A stretch of 9,758 nt of DNA from Lachnospiraceae bacterium UBA1753 (GCA_002317595.1 DCHL01000038.1:6155-15912), one strand, 5' to 3'. Positions 1 to 7,321 are shown, numbered from the stretch's first letter. The notes: generated from the letters alone by a model not told the origin. Numbers and translations: made by a program.

Positions 1-387
1 AACAACCTCATCCTCCACCGGACTCGCCTGATCAGTTGCATAAATGGTATTCCTGCCATTATTTGCACTGCCATCCTCGTCCGCCGCACTCTCCATCTCA
101 TCCGTCAGCGTCTCTCTCTTACGCTTCCTCAGAAAATCGATTGCCATATTGTGAGCTATTCGCGACATCCAGGCCTTGTGTCCGGTTCCTGGCCGGTACT
201 TCTCCGCCTGCTCCCACAGCTTTATGAAAAAATCTGAAGTGAGATCCTCAGCGTTCTCTTTACTTCCAACCACGCTGAAAATGACCGAATAGATATAGCC
301 GATATAATCCTGATAGATATCCTTAAGGGGGTCTTTGTCACCATGCTGCATTCGCACCATGCATTCATCAAACTGTGAATCTGTCAC
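1..387 (-). CDS. ECF-type RNA polymerase sigma factor (N-terminal part, runs off left edge)
   Basis: Only the first 129 codons are present. The protein would direct RNA polymerase core to a dedicated set of promoters. Residues about 20-95 have the character of sigma-70 region 2: an acidic helix with ENAEDL near 45-49, then DFFIKLW (52-58), and the region 2.3/2.4 stretch WMSRIAHNMAIDFLRKRKRE (73-92), which melts and contacts the -10 element. After it comes an acidic, Asn-rich linker (about 96-129), and region 4 must lie beyond the edge. The start is GTG at 387: GAGGGG sits 7 nt upstream and an in-frame TAG lies just before it, so no longer start is possible. The gene begins 67 nt after the MaoC stop with no convincing terminator between, so readthrough from the upstream operon is possible. 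An anti-sigma gene would be expected further left but cannot be seen. The family call is solid; the regulon is unknown. Confidence 0.88.
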   Translation of the reverse strand, partial: MTDSQFDECMVRMQHGDKDPLKDIYQDYIGYIYSVIFSVVGSKENAEDLTSDFFIKLWEQAEKYRPGTGHKAWMSRIAHNMAIDFLRKRKRETLTDEMESAADEDGSANNGRNTIYATDQASPVEDEVV

Positions 388-454
388 CTTTTTTCCCCTC
401 TATCAACATTTATACGCATTAACAATTAATATTTTTTGGTAAAAAATAATATTT

Positions 455-868
455 CTATATTAATCCAACCTGAAGCGATGCTTTTGACACCTTCACTCCA
501 TTCTGGTTTCGGATAACTGCCTTAATCCTGATGAGTCCATAGGTGTCATTTTTCTCATCCACCTTGCCCTCGACAGTAAGTGTATCTCCAATATACACAG
601 GCTTCATGAACTTAGCCTCACAGCTGTGCACCAGCGACTTCTCACCAGGCAGATATACTCCTGCGAGAGTGGAATACAGCGACGAGGTGAGCATTCCAAA
701 TACCACGACACCATCATATCCCTTCGCCTTCGCAAACTCCTCGGAGGAGTGCAGTGGATTCACATCCCCTGTCATTGCCCTGAAGGAATCCTGCATCTCC
801 TGGGTAATTGTCACCGAGAAGCTCTCGGTATGGCCCAGTTCAAGCTCTTCGTATGTGAAATTATTCAT
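455..868 (-). CDS. MaoC-like (R)-specific enoyl hydratase / 3-hydroxyacyl dehydratase
   Basis: The 137-residue single hot-dog domain is the usual length for PhaJ/MaoC-type hydratases, which interconvert trans-2-enoyl and (R)-3-hydroxyacyl thioesters on CoA or ACP in the cytoplasm. The hydratase-2 signature is clear at residues 29-46: F29, then TGDVNPLH (33-40), then A46. The expected catalytic pair is D35 and H40, with N37 beside them. The following GVVVFGML carries Phe where many homologues have His. The ATG at 866-868 lies inside the last codons of the acyl carrier protein gene, giving an 8-nt overlap, with AAGGA upstream inside that gene. The two are therefore probably translationally coupled, and the natural inference is that the substrate is an acyl chain on that ACP. 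CoA-linked substrates cannot be excluded. It is the last gene of the five-gene array, followed by the sigma factor. Confidence 0.88.
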   Translation of the reverse strand: MNNFTYEELELGHTESFSVTITQEMQDSFRAMTGDVNPLHSSEEFAKAKGYDGVVVFGMLTSSLYSTLAGVYLPGEKSLVHSCEAKFMKPVYIGDTLTVEGKVDEKNDTYGLIRIKAVIRNQNGVKVSKASLQVGLI

Positions 869-1109
869 TAGTCTTCATCCTTAAAATCAGGTCGACCATC
901 TCGCCGACATTCTTGAGTTCACCGACCTCCTTCAGATTGAACTTGAGGCCAAATTTTTTCTCCATATTGATAACGAGATTAATGTGCTCAAGCGAGTCCC
1001 AGTCCTCGATATCCTCAGCATTTGTCGAGTCCACAATCTCCAGCTCGTCATCATCAAAGACATCCCTGAAGATTTCTGTAACTTCCTCGAATATTTCTTC
1101 CCTTGTCAT
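861..1109 (-). CDS. Stand-alone acyl carrier protein
   Basis: The 82-residue, strongly acidic protein has the four-helix carrier-protein layout. The phosphopantetheine attachment site is the DSLEH motif, with S39 as the modified serine, preceded by the usual acidic loop (EDIEDW, 32-37). The second half (NMEKKFGLKF, then ELKNVGEMVDLI) resembles the specialised ACPs that accompany acyl-tailoring enzymes in surface-glycan loci more than the AcpP of fatty-acid synthesis. The chosen ATG (1109) lies 1 nt after the peptidase stop, with GGAGGA overlapping that stop. An upstream in-frame ATG at 1157 would add 16 residues read out of the peptidase gene's C-terminus and has no good ribosome site. Its 3' end overlaps the MaoC gene by 8 nt. 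No adenylating enzyme, ketosynthase or phosphopantetheinyl transferase is in the window, so its loading must come from elsewhere. Confidence 0.93.
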   Translation of the reverse strand: MTREEIFEEVTEIFRDVFDDDELEIVDSTNAEDIEDWDSLEHINLVINMEKKFGLKFNLKEVGELKNVGEMVDLILRMKTNE

Positions 1110-1110
1110 T

Positions 1111-2400
1111 CTATTCCTCCACTTTCTCAAGCAGCCCGGCTGCCAGAAGCTTATCATTCAGCTCGATAATCTCATCCACAGGGGCATCAATTATCTCGCT
1201 TATCTTAAACAGGTCATTGCGTCCATCGCTGTATGCAATCAGGTCCTTCAGATGCAATGTCTGCTTGTAGGTCTCCTTGCTGCTGATTGTAGGCACGAGC
1301 CCTCTCTTTCCAAGCTGAGGCTCGCCGTAGCAGGTCAGTCTGTACTTGCCGTTCTTCTCAAGGGCCCTGATACAAGCTGTCATCACCTCGTATCCACCCT
1401 CAAATCCCGCGGGCGTCACCAGCGTCATATCATCGCCTGAGGTGTGATACTCTGGATACTCATGATACTTGCTTCTGCAGAATCCCACAACAGGAATATC
1501 AACTCCTGGTGCCTGATACTGTCTCTCGTCAGACCCTCTCTTGAGATATGAGTAATCACTGTATTTTCCATCTGTATGGTATTTCAGGATATTGACAAGC
1601 ACTTCATCCGCCAGTGTGTCTCCATACCGCGAATGAACAATCGAGTAATCCCTGTCATCGCCCACGCAGGAGAGCACGAAACCGGCCTTCACCTTCTTCT
1701 GAAGTTCTTCCATATTGAGTGCCAGATAGGTAATCGCACCAATCGTCTCCGGAGCGAACACAAATCTGTAGGTATATCTCCTCTTCTCCATGGATTTCAC
1801 ATAGTTAATCAGGAACGTCGAGAGCACAGGCCCTGAGCACTCGTTATTCGCCATGGAAGGGTGGCATACATACGTGGTAAAAAATATCTCCTCTTCACTC
1901 TCTCCAGGAATGATAAGCTCTGCGTAGTTCAGTACTCCATCAGTAAGGCTGCTCTTTATCACTCCGTGATAAGTGCCTTCCTTGAGAGTCAGTCGCTGCT
2001 CCTCTGTAATTGCCCATCCAAATCTCTCTTTGTAGTAGGATGTGACATACGGAATAAGCGTCGGCTGCTCAGGCAGAGTATACAGATGCTCAGTAAGTTC
2101 TTCAAGAGTGAAGTCGGCATCTACAGGCGTCGAGTACCCTAGTACATGAAGATTCCGCTCCTTAAAATCTGCTATTTTTTCCCCGTCAGGCGTGATGATA
2201 TACGCATCATCGCAGTTCCATTCCTTCGGAACAGTCCAGTCCATCACCTTGCTTCCACAGGGCACAGACTTAATCTCAAGGTCAGGTATTTCCCTTTTTA
2301 GTATTTCAAGAGTCTCGCGTACACCGTCTCCCGTCAGGCTCCTGTTTATCGGAAACAGTTCCTCGCAGAGCGCATACATTTTTTCTCCGACTGCTGACAT
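1111..2400 (-). CDS. DUF2172/DUF4910 aminopeptidase-like zinc protein with C-terminal winged helix
   Basis: This 429-residue cytoplasmic protein (no signal peptide) belongs to the COG4310 type: an M28-like aminopeptidase fold with an inserted DUF2172 segment and a terminal winged helix. Candidate metal and catalytic residues, numbered from the chosen ATG, are H180 and E187 in HPSMANNECSGP, E218 in the APET motif, D291 in GSDERQY, and H319 in EYHTSGDD. The last 50 residues (DLIAYSDGRNDLFKISEI onward) read as a winged helix. The family is not well characterised; homologues sit in polysaccharide loci, so an amide-hydrolysing or deacylating role is as plausible as peptide cleavage. The ATG at 2400 has AGGAGG 7 nt upstream. 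A TTG at 2406 would add two residues but is too close to the ribosome site. It starts 34 nt after the acetyltransferase gene and its stop is 1 nt before the ACP ATG. Confidence 0.85.
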   Translation of the reverse strand: MSAVGEKMYALCEELFPINRSLTGDGVRETLEILKREIPDLEIKSVPCGSKVMDWTVPKEWNCDDAYIITPDGEKIADFKERNLHVLGYSTPVDADFTLEELTEHLYTLPEQPTLIPYVTSYYKERFGWAITEEQRLTLKEGTYHGVIKSSLTDGVLNYAELIIPGESEEEIFFTTYVCHPSMANNECSGPVLSTFLINYVKSMEKRRYTYRFVFAPETIGAITYLALNMEELQKKVKAGFVLSCVGDDRDYSIVHSRYGDTLADEVLVNILKYHTDGKYSDYSYLKRGSDERQYQAPGVDIPVVGFCRSKYHEYPEYHTSGDDMTLVTPAGFEGGYEVMTACIRALEKNGKYRLTCYGEPQLGKRGLVPTISSKETYKQTLHLKDLIAYSDGRNDLFKISEIIDAPVDEIIELNDKLLAAGLLEKVEE

Positions 2401-2412
2401 TACCAATCCTCC

Positions 2413-2453
2413 TACTTCTCCTTGGAAGTATCTCTTACTTCTCCTGCGAAGTA
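2413..2453 (-). repeat. Tandem 23-bp hairpin duplication spanning a stop codon and the next gene's leader
   Basis: Two 18-bp units at 2436-2453 and 2413-2430 match at 16 of 18 positions and are spaced 23 bp start to start. On the minus strand each reads TACTTC, a six-base middle ending in GGA, then GAAGTA, so each is a short inverted repeat with a 6-bp stem. The first copy encodes the last codons and TAA stop of the acetyltransferase-like gene. The second lies immediately before the AGGAGG used by the peptidase gene. The spacer after each unit is AGAGA or GGAGG, so the duplication seems to include the ribosome-site position, diverged in the first copy. Position suggests an effect on coupling or initiation, but no function is shown. 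Confidence 0.75.
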
Positions 2454-3217
2454 TATGTACAGATTTTTCTGCTTCTGTTATTGTTCACGTCATCGGCAAT
2501 AATCGGGTATACGGTACCCATGTCGATAACCTTCATATCTATTCCGTTTGCCACGAACCGTCTTGCGGCACCAGCCTTCACGAAATCCTCCTCGAAGGGA
2601 TATATCGTGATAAAAATATCCTCATCAAGATCCCTGACATTCATGGAGTATGTCCTCGTAGACTTCTCTCCGTTCTCGTCAATATAATCCGCCGTGAAGT
2701 CCTTGAGGTATCTGTAGGTGATTCCTTCCATCTCCTCAACGTAGTGCACGAAGGTGAAGGAATGCTGACACTCAACATCAATAAAGATATTCTTGGCATT
2801 ATGGTCCTTGCAATATGTAAAGGGTGACTCAACACCAAAGGAACTCTTGTAGTCCACGCTGCACAGTTCCTCCTTATCAGCTCCCCACACAGCAAAGGAA
2901 TAAATCGGATGCTTCGTCCTCTTGAAGTCCTTCCTCTTGAGTGCCATCTTACCGAGGGAACCGGTCTTGCAGGGAGTCTTATAGTAATCAAAGGTCTTAC
3001 CCTTACAGAAATCCCAGTTGAAGGTTGGTACTAGTATCGTTCCCGTAGGGCCGATTATATCAATTATTCCATCAAGGAACACATTGAGGTCCGTGTCATC
3101 CTCATGCTCTATACATGCGTAGAGCAGTCGCTTTAAATCAGATGAAATCCAGACCTTGTCGCCTTCCTTGAGCCCGAAGAGTTTAGGAAGGTCCCTTAAC
3201 TTTACATATTCTTCCAT
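2435..3217 (-). CDS. AAC(3)-fold (Antibiotic_NAT family) N-acyltransferase
   Basis: The 260-residue protein has the whole-length layout of the aminoglycoside 3-N-acetyltransferase family: IGPTGTILVPTFNW at 55-68, TGSLGKMALKR at 85-95, the KHPIYSFAVWG block at 102-112 (H103), the FGVESPF motif at 127-133, and VHYVEE at 157-162, where H158 and E161 occupy the usual active-site position. The family moves an acyl group, classically acetyl from acetyl-CoA, onto an amine. Members inside carbohydrate loci probably act on amino sugars, so this is unlikely to be a resistance gene. Its position upstream of an ACP makes acyl-ACP a possible donor (inference). The ATG at 3217 lies 42 nt after the preceding stop with AGGA 10 nt upstream. 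A TTG at 3247 would add ten residues but has a poor ribosome site. The last codons and stop lie in the tandem hairpin repeat at 2413-2453. Confidence 0.85.
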   Translation of the reverse strand: MEEYVKLRDLPKLFGLKEGDKVWISSDLKRLLYACIEHEDDTDLNVFLDGIIDIIGPTGTILVPTFNWDFCKGKTFDYYKTPCKTGSLGKMALKRKDFKRTKHPIYSFAVWGADKEELCSVDYKSSFGVESPFTYCKDHNAKNIFIDVECQHSFTFVHYVEEMEGITYRYLKDFTADYIDENGEKSTRTYSMNVRDLDEDIFITIYPFEEDFVKAGAARRFVANGIDMKVIDMGTVYPIIADDVNNNRSRKICTYTSQEK

Positions 3218-3259
3218 AATTCTGCAATCCTTATTTTTTCCACACAAGATATCTCTGCT

Positions 3260-6200
3260 TTAATTTGTGACAGTAATCTTGATTGTGGCCTTCTTACCCA
3301 TTATCTTCGCAGTAATCTTGACTTTGCCTCTGTTGTGCGGCGTGACAACACCGTCCTCAACCGTGGCAATGGAGGGGTTTGAGGTTGACCACTCGGCATC
3401 ATCTGCATCAATGTCATCAAATCCAGGAGTAGTGATGATATCAACAATTGCAATATCCCCATCATCAAGACTCAATTTCGTAGTATCTGCAACGAGCTTC
3501 AGCTTCTTGATATTGTGGATTACTGTCACCTCGCAGGTATACGTGTAATCATTGATTGTCGCATTGATTACCGTTGTTCCAATTCCAACAGGAGTTATTA
3601 TACCACGGTCATCGATTGTCGCCACAGTCTCATCATCTGATGAGAATTCCACAACTGCTCCCAGACTATTTTTTACCTTGAGCTTTTTAGTCGTACCTTC
3701 CTTGATTGTTGCCTTTGAGAAGGACAGCTTTGGTATCTTTACCTTGAGTGTTGCTGTGTACTTCGCCACATTTTTTTCGCTGCTGTACCAGGCCGTAACC
3801 TTCACGGTTCCCGACTTTAAGCTGTCATTAATCAGGATGTTTCCATCCTCATCTATCTCTGCATATTTTTCGTTTGACAGCGTCCACTTATCAGGCACCA
3901 CATCTGTTCCCGTTATGAACTCATTCGCATCTATTTCCTGTCCTGGTGTCACAGCTGCTGATGTGAATTTGAACACAGGCTTCTCAATATCCACAGAAAT
4001 TGTATCAACTGGAACGTATTCATTGTCTTCCAATACAAGTCCTGTCACCTTGACTGTTCCAGCCTTTTTAGCAGTGAGAACTCCATACTTTGAAACCGAT
4101 GCAACCTTGGAATTGCTGACCTTGTACTTCACGAAATTGGCAGAAACTGAAAACCTGTCACGGATATCAACCTTCTGCTTTACAATTACGGTCTCCTCGT
4201 CAACTTCCTTCCAGCGTGCGTAGAGCGTGATGTCACTGGTCTGCTTCACAGTACTCTGAGCTGTAATCTTGCTTCCTCCCTCAGATTCCGTGTACCATCC
4301 GGCAAAAATATAGCCTTCACGCTTCGGCGACGGAAGTTCTCCATACTTTTCATCATAGGTTACACCTATCGCCTTCTCTGTCTCGCCGTCGTCAAACACT
4401 CCCCCGTCTGCATCGAGAAATGCCGTATAACTGTTTGCACTCCATCCAGCGTAGATTATGCCGCTTTCAGCTAAATCACCATTGTAAATCGTTGCTGAAG
4501 TAACTTCATTCTCGCAGTTCTTCTCCTTGAACCATCCGACAAACTCATATCCCTGTCTCGAAGGCACATTGGTAATCTCACCAATTTCAAGTCCGAACTT
4601 AACGTCCATCTTCTCAGTCACCTTGCCGCTGTCAAAGACACCGCCGTTTGCATTAAGTGAAAGCGTGTAGGTCTTTTCGGTCCAGATGGCATAGAAGATG
4701 ACTTCTCCGCCATCCTCTGCGCAGAGCTGGCTCAGTTCAGTTCCAGGTGCATAGCCGTCTCCGGTTCCGTTAGCCTTAGTATTCCACTCCTTGAAGTCAT
4801 ATCCCCTATTGATGAAAAGCGTAGATTTCTCAAGCTTGAACTGCTCGTCGTAAGCTACTTCCTGTTCCTTCTCAGTTCCCACGCCGCCGTTTGGATTATA
4901 TTTTACTTTATACTTTCCTGCTGTCCAGACTGCATACAGGGTGTGGTCATTGTCAATCGTAACTATTGTTTCCTCATATACGTTAACAGTTCCCCCCTTT
5001 GTTCTGCTCCATCCATCAAACTTATATCCTACTCTCTCAGGAGTTGGAAGTTCTCCGTAAGTGAGCTCATATGTGACGGTCTTTGTCGTAGTAGGCACAT
5101 CGTCTGCAAAGTGCCCGCCATCAGCATCAAAGGTCACCGTGTACTGCTCTGCTTCCCAGATTGCATAAAGGTCAATTGTCTTATCCTTCTCGCCAGAGAG
5201 CGCATCCACCGTCTCGCCTGGAGTATAGGCTGTGCCTTTTCCATCAGACTTTGTATTCCATTCCTTGAATTCATAGCCTTTTCTGGTATACTCACACTCT
5301 TTAATTGTCACCTGCTCATCACAGTAAGCAGGAACAGAATCTGCCTCATCTGCCCCAAAGTTTTTATGATAATTTATGGTGTATTTTTTCCGCTCCCAGG
5401 AAGCATAGAGGGTGAAATTTTCTTCCTCATCAACGATTGATGTACTTGTAACATAGGATGTGCCATTCTTCACCTTGCTCCATCCAAGGAATTCACTTCC
5501 TGATTTAGTAGGGGTATCAAGCTCGCCATACGCACTCGCATATTTCACGGCCTTCTGCTTAGTTTTAGCCTCATCACTGAAGCTGCCACCGTTTGCATCA
5601 AGCGTAACCGTCATGCTCTTTGCTTCCCACCTCGCATAGAGTGTGTACCCGTCCTCTTTTGTCAGGTCAAGAACTGTAATCTTCGAGCTGGAATCAAAAG
5701 TACTTGTCGTGTACCAGCCGAGGAAATTATATCCCTTCTTCGTGGGTGCAAGAAGCGTAAACGTACCGCCTTCCTGTGGATCGTAATTTGAAATATTGCC
5801 GCTGTTGTTGGTTCCACCGTCAAGCTGATAATTTATAGTAACTCCGTTAGATGACTTGACAGCAACAATACTGTTATTGTATCCATCTCGAACCGCTATT
5901 GCCTTAACAACATCACCTTCTTTAACACTGAAGGCTGATTTATAAATGTAAGACTTGGATGATCCAGCCGAAGGATTCCATTCATCATTTACAGAATAGA
6001 AAATCCTATCACTTCCACTGCTTGTAATTGTAGCCTTACCATTATTAATGGTGATTACAGGCTTGAAGGCCCTTTCCTTTGCAGAATCGACTCCACCATA
6101 TGTCCATCCATTGGCTGCTGAGTCGTGTAAACACGATGGGACATATGAATCCCAATAGCTTTCTTCTATGTGGGATAGATAATATGAGTCTGATGTATCC

Positions 6201-7192
6201 CTGTATCTTGCTGTACTCTTCAAATAGTAACCATAGTAAATATTACCCGAATTATCCTGATCATCCCAGGTCGTATCGATATTGTACCAGGAGCCCTCTG
6301 TCCATACCTTATTCCATGCATGGTCGGAACTTGTCACACCTATACACTCAATATTTTTTCCGTTGCAAAGCATCTCGTACGCGAGAGTATAGCCTGCACA
6401 TACCGGCTTCTTTAACACCAGTGCACTATATGCACTCTGAGTAAACTCCTTGTACTCATTGACATGCCTGGTGTTGATTGAGTCATGGTTGTATGTAACT
6501 TCTTCCGTCAGACGGTCATGAAGTATCTTAATCAGAGCCTCTCCTGTGGCACTTCCTGCCGCTGAATAATATTCCTGAATTGAAGTATTCATGGCGGTGG
6601 TCGCCTTACTTCTGTTTGTGCCACTGACAAAGTTCCCGTATACCATCGGTGCCAGTCTCATTGCACTCTCGTTTCCGACGCATCCTGAATACAGAAAATA
6701 GAACTGCGGATTTGAATATCTGAAAATATAGTATAATTTCTGAAACTCGTCATAGCTTGAAAAAGTCCCGGACTCCGCCGTGCACATTGCAAAATAATAA
6801 AATTTCTCACCGTTAGAGTACTGACCTGAAGCTGCAGGTATATCACTACTCCTTTTACTGCCATAAAGATATGTATTGCACTCCTGCTTCCAGGTATCCC
6901 ACACTTTTCTCTTTTTGTCAGTCAACTGGTTATAGACATAGTAAGATGCATAGCTGTCCCAGTTACTGTCATATGCGGCTGAACCCACTGCTTCCTCGTC
7001 TTCAGCAGCATGCTCCTCCATGTATTCAGAAATCTCCTCATCAGTCAGCTCCACATATTTCCGGATAATTTCATCCGTAGGACGTTCAACTTCAACATCC
7101 TCTTTCGTATACTCCGGAGCGGCCATGACAGGCACAATATTACCTATAATTAAAACTGCACTAAGAAGAAAACTAAATAACCTTTTTCTCAT
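3260..7192 (-). CDS. Secreted transglutaminase-like / InlB B-repeat / Big_2 multidomain surface protein
   Basis: This 1310-residue exported protein starts with a signal peptide (MRKR, hydrophobic core 5-22, likely cleavage near VMA at 22-24). Residues 30-220 are a Tyr- and acidic-rich helical region I do not recognise. Residues about 222-345 form a transglutaminase/protease-fold domain with a probable triad C265 (PVCAGYT), H291 (SSDHAWN) and D306 (YNIDTTWDD). Residues about 375-450 resemble a chitobiase C-terminal module (FYSVND, VKAIAVRDG). Seven InlB-type B-repeats follow (453-995), then four Ig-like Big_2 domains (about 1000-1308) with SNSKVASV and SNPSIATV motifs. There is no LPXTG, SLH or choline-binding anchor. 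GGAGG lies 8 nt before the ATG. It appears to lead the five-gene array. The triad suggests crosslinking or peptide-bond chemistry at the cell surface; the substrate is unknown. Confidence 0.9.
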   Translation of the reverse strand: MRKRLFSFLLSAVLIIGNIVPVMAAPEYTKEDVEVERPTDEIIRKYVELTDEEISEYMEEHAAEDEEAVGSAAYDSNWDSYASYYVYNQLTDKKRKVWDTWKQECNTYLYGSKRSSDIPAASGQYSNGEKFYYFAMCTAESGTFSSYDEFQKLYYIFRYSNPQFYFLYSGCVGNESAMRLAPMVYGNFVSGTNRSKATTAMNTSIQEYYSAAGSATGEALIKILHDRLTEEVTYNHDSINTRHVNEYKEFTQSAYSALVLKKPVCAGYTLAYEMLCNGKNIECIGVTSSDHAWNKVWTEGSWYNIDTTWDDQDNSGNIYYGYYLKSTARYRDTSDSYYLSHIEESYWDSYVPSCLHDSAANGWTYGGVDSAKERAFKPVITINNGKATITSSGSDRIFYSVNDEWNPSAGSSKSYIYKSAFSVKEGDVVKAIAVRDGYNNSIVAVKSSNGVTINYQLDGGTNNSGNISNYDPQEGGTFTLLAPTKKGYNFLGWYTTSTFDSSSKITVLDLTKEDGYTLYARWEAKSMTVTLDANGGSFSDEAKTKQKAVKYASAYGELDTPTKSGSEFLGWSKVKNGTSYVTSTSIVDEEENFTLYASWERKKYTINYHKNFGADEADSVPAYCDEQVTIKECEYTRKGYEFKEWNTKSDGKGTAYTPGETVDALSGEKDKTIDLYAIWEAEQYTVTFDADGGHFADDVPTTTKTVTYELTYGELPTPERVGYKFDGWSRTKGGTVNVYEETIVTIDNDHTLYAVWTAGKYKVKYNPNGGVGTEKEQEVAYDEQFKLEKSTLFINRGYDFKEWNTKANGTGDGYAPGTELSQLCAEDGGEVIFYAIWTEKTYTLSLNANGGVFDSGKVTEKMDVKFGLEIGEITNVPSRQGYEFVGWFKEKNCENEVTSATIYNGDLAESGIIYAGWSANSYTAFLDADGGVFDDGETEKAIGVTYDEKYGELPSPKREGYIFAGWYTESEGGSKITAQSTVKQTSDITLYARWKEVDEETVIVKQKVDIRDRFSVSANFVKYKVSNSKVASVSKYGVLTAKKAGTVKVTGLVLEDNEYVPVDTISVDIEKPVFKFTSAAVTPGQEIDANEFITGTDVVPDKWTLSNEKYAEIDEDGNILINDSLKSGTVKVTAWYSSEKNVAKYTATLKVKIPKLSFSKATIKEGTTKKLKVKNSLGAVVEFSSDDETVATIDDRGIITPVGIGTTVINATINDYTYTCEVTVIHNIKKLKLVADTTKLSLDDGDIAIVDIITTPGFDDIDADDAEWSTSNPSIATVEDGVVTPHNRGKVKITAKIMGKKATIKITVTN
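4208..5836 (-). repeat. Seven InlB-type B-repeats (List_Bact_rpt) within the large surface protein
   Basis: Seven units of about 71-78 residues start near residues 453, 527, 604, 684, 761, 842 and 922 of the surface protein. Each opens with an Asn/Asp-Gly-Gly type strand (LDGG, LDANGG, FDADGG, YNPNGG and so on; the third has HKNFG), passes through a GYxFxGW-like turn, and closes with a YAxW strand. Units 3 and 5 form a distinct subtype with KEWNTK and a Gly-rich loop ending in PG, slightly longer than their neighbours. InlB repeats are small beta folds that act as spacers or low-affinity adhesion modules. Confidence 0.88.
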
Positions 7193-7229
7193 TCAGGAGT
7201 CCTCCATTTTCTTTCTTCGACTCTGATTG

Positions 7230-7260
7230 CATAGTTATAATAAATTTTACCATATTTCAA
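7230..7260 (-). promoter_or_regulatory. Candidate promoter for the surface-protein operon
   Basis: On the minus strand, TTGAAA (7255-7260) is followed 15 nt later by TATAAC (7234-7239), which would place a start site about 35 nt before the ATG at 7192. Inside this stretch an alternative extended -10, TGGTAAAAT (7244-7252), lacks a clear -35. The spacing of the first pair is short, so the exact promoter is uncertain, but this AT-rich stretch between a terminator and a gene is the only sensible place for one. Confidence 0.45.
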
Positions 7261-7321
7261 CCCTCAAATCGAGAGCAAATCTTGAAGTGTTTGTGTTCAG
7301 GGTTTGTGTGTTTATTCGCAT

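Noticed and set aside
430..448. Terminator between the MaoC and sigma genes
   Set aside because: The 8-bp stem is only A/T and is not followed by a T run on the minus strand.
913..1440. 175-residue plus-strand open frame
   Set aside because: It lies antisense across the ACP and peptidase genes, has a Ser-rich low-complexity translation and no recognisable domain.
2192..2827. 211-residue plus-strand open frame
   Set aside because: It is antisense to two well-supported minus-strand genes and crosses their junction.
2435..3247. Aminoglycoside-resistance gene, and its longer TTG start
   Set aside because: The AAC(3) fold is clear, but the carbohydrate-type neighbours argue against drug resistance. 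The TTG start lacks a ribosome site, while ATG 3217 has AGGA upstream.
3552..4223. 223-residue plus-strand open frame
   Set aside because: It is the mirror of the Big_2 coding region; the Ser/Val/Thr-rich translation arises from the opposite strand's codons.
4208..5836. CRISPR or DNA-level tandem array
   Set aside because: The repetition is at protein level with diverged DNA of about 220-235 bp per unit, and there are no short identical repeats with spacers.
3260..7192. Internalin-type virulence factor
   Set aside because: InlB B-repeats are present, but there are no leucine-rich repeats or GW anchor. The repeats are widespread in commensal gut Clostridia.
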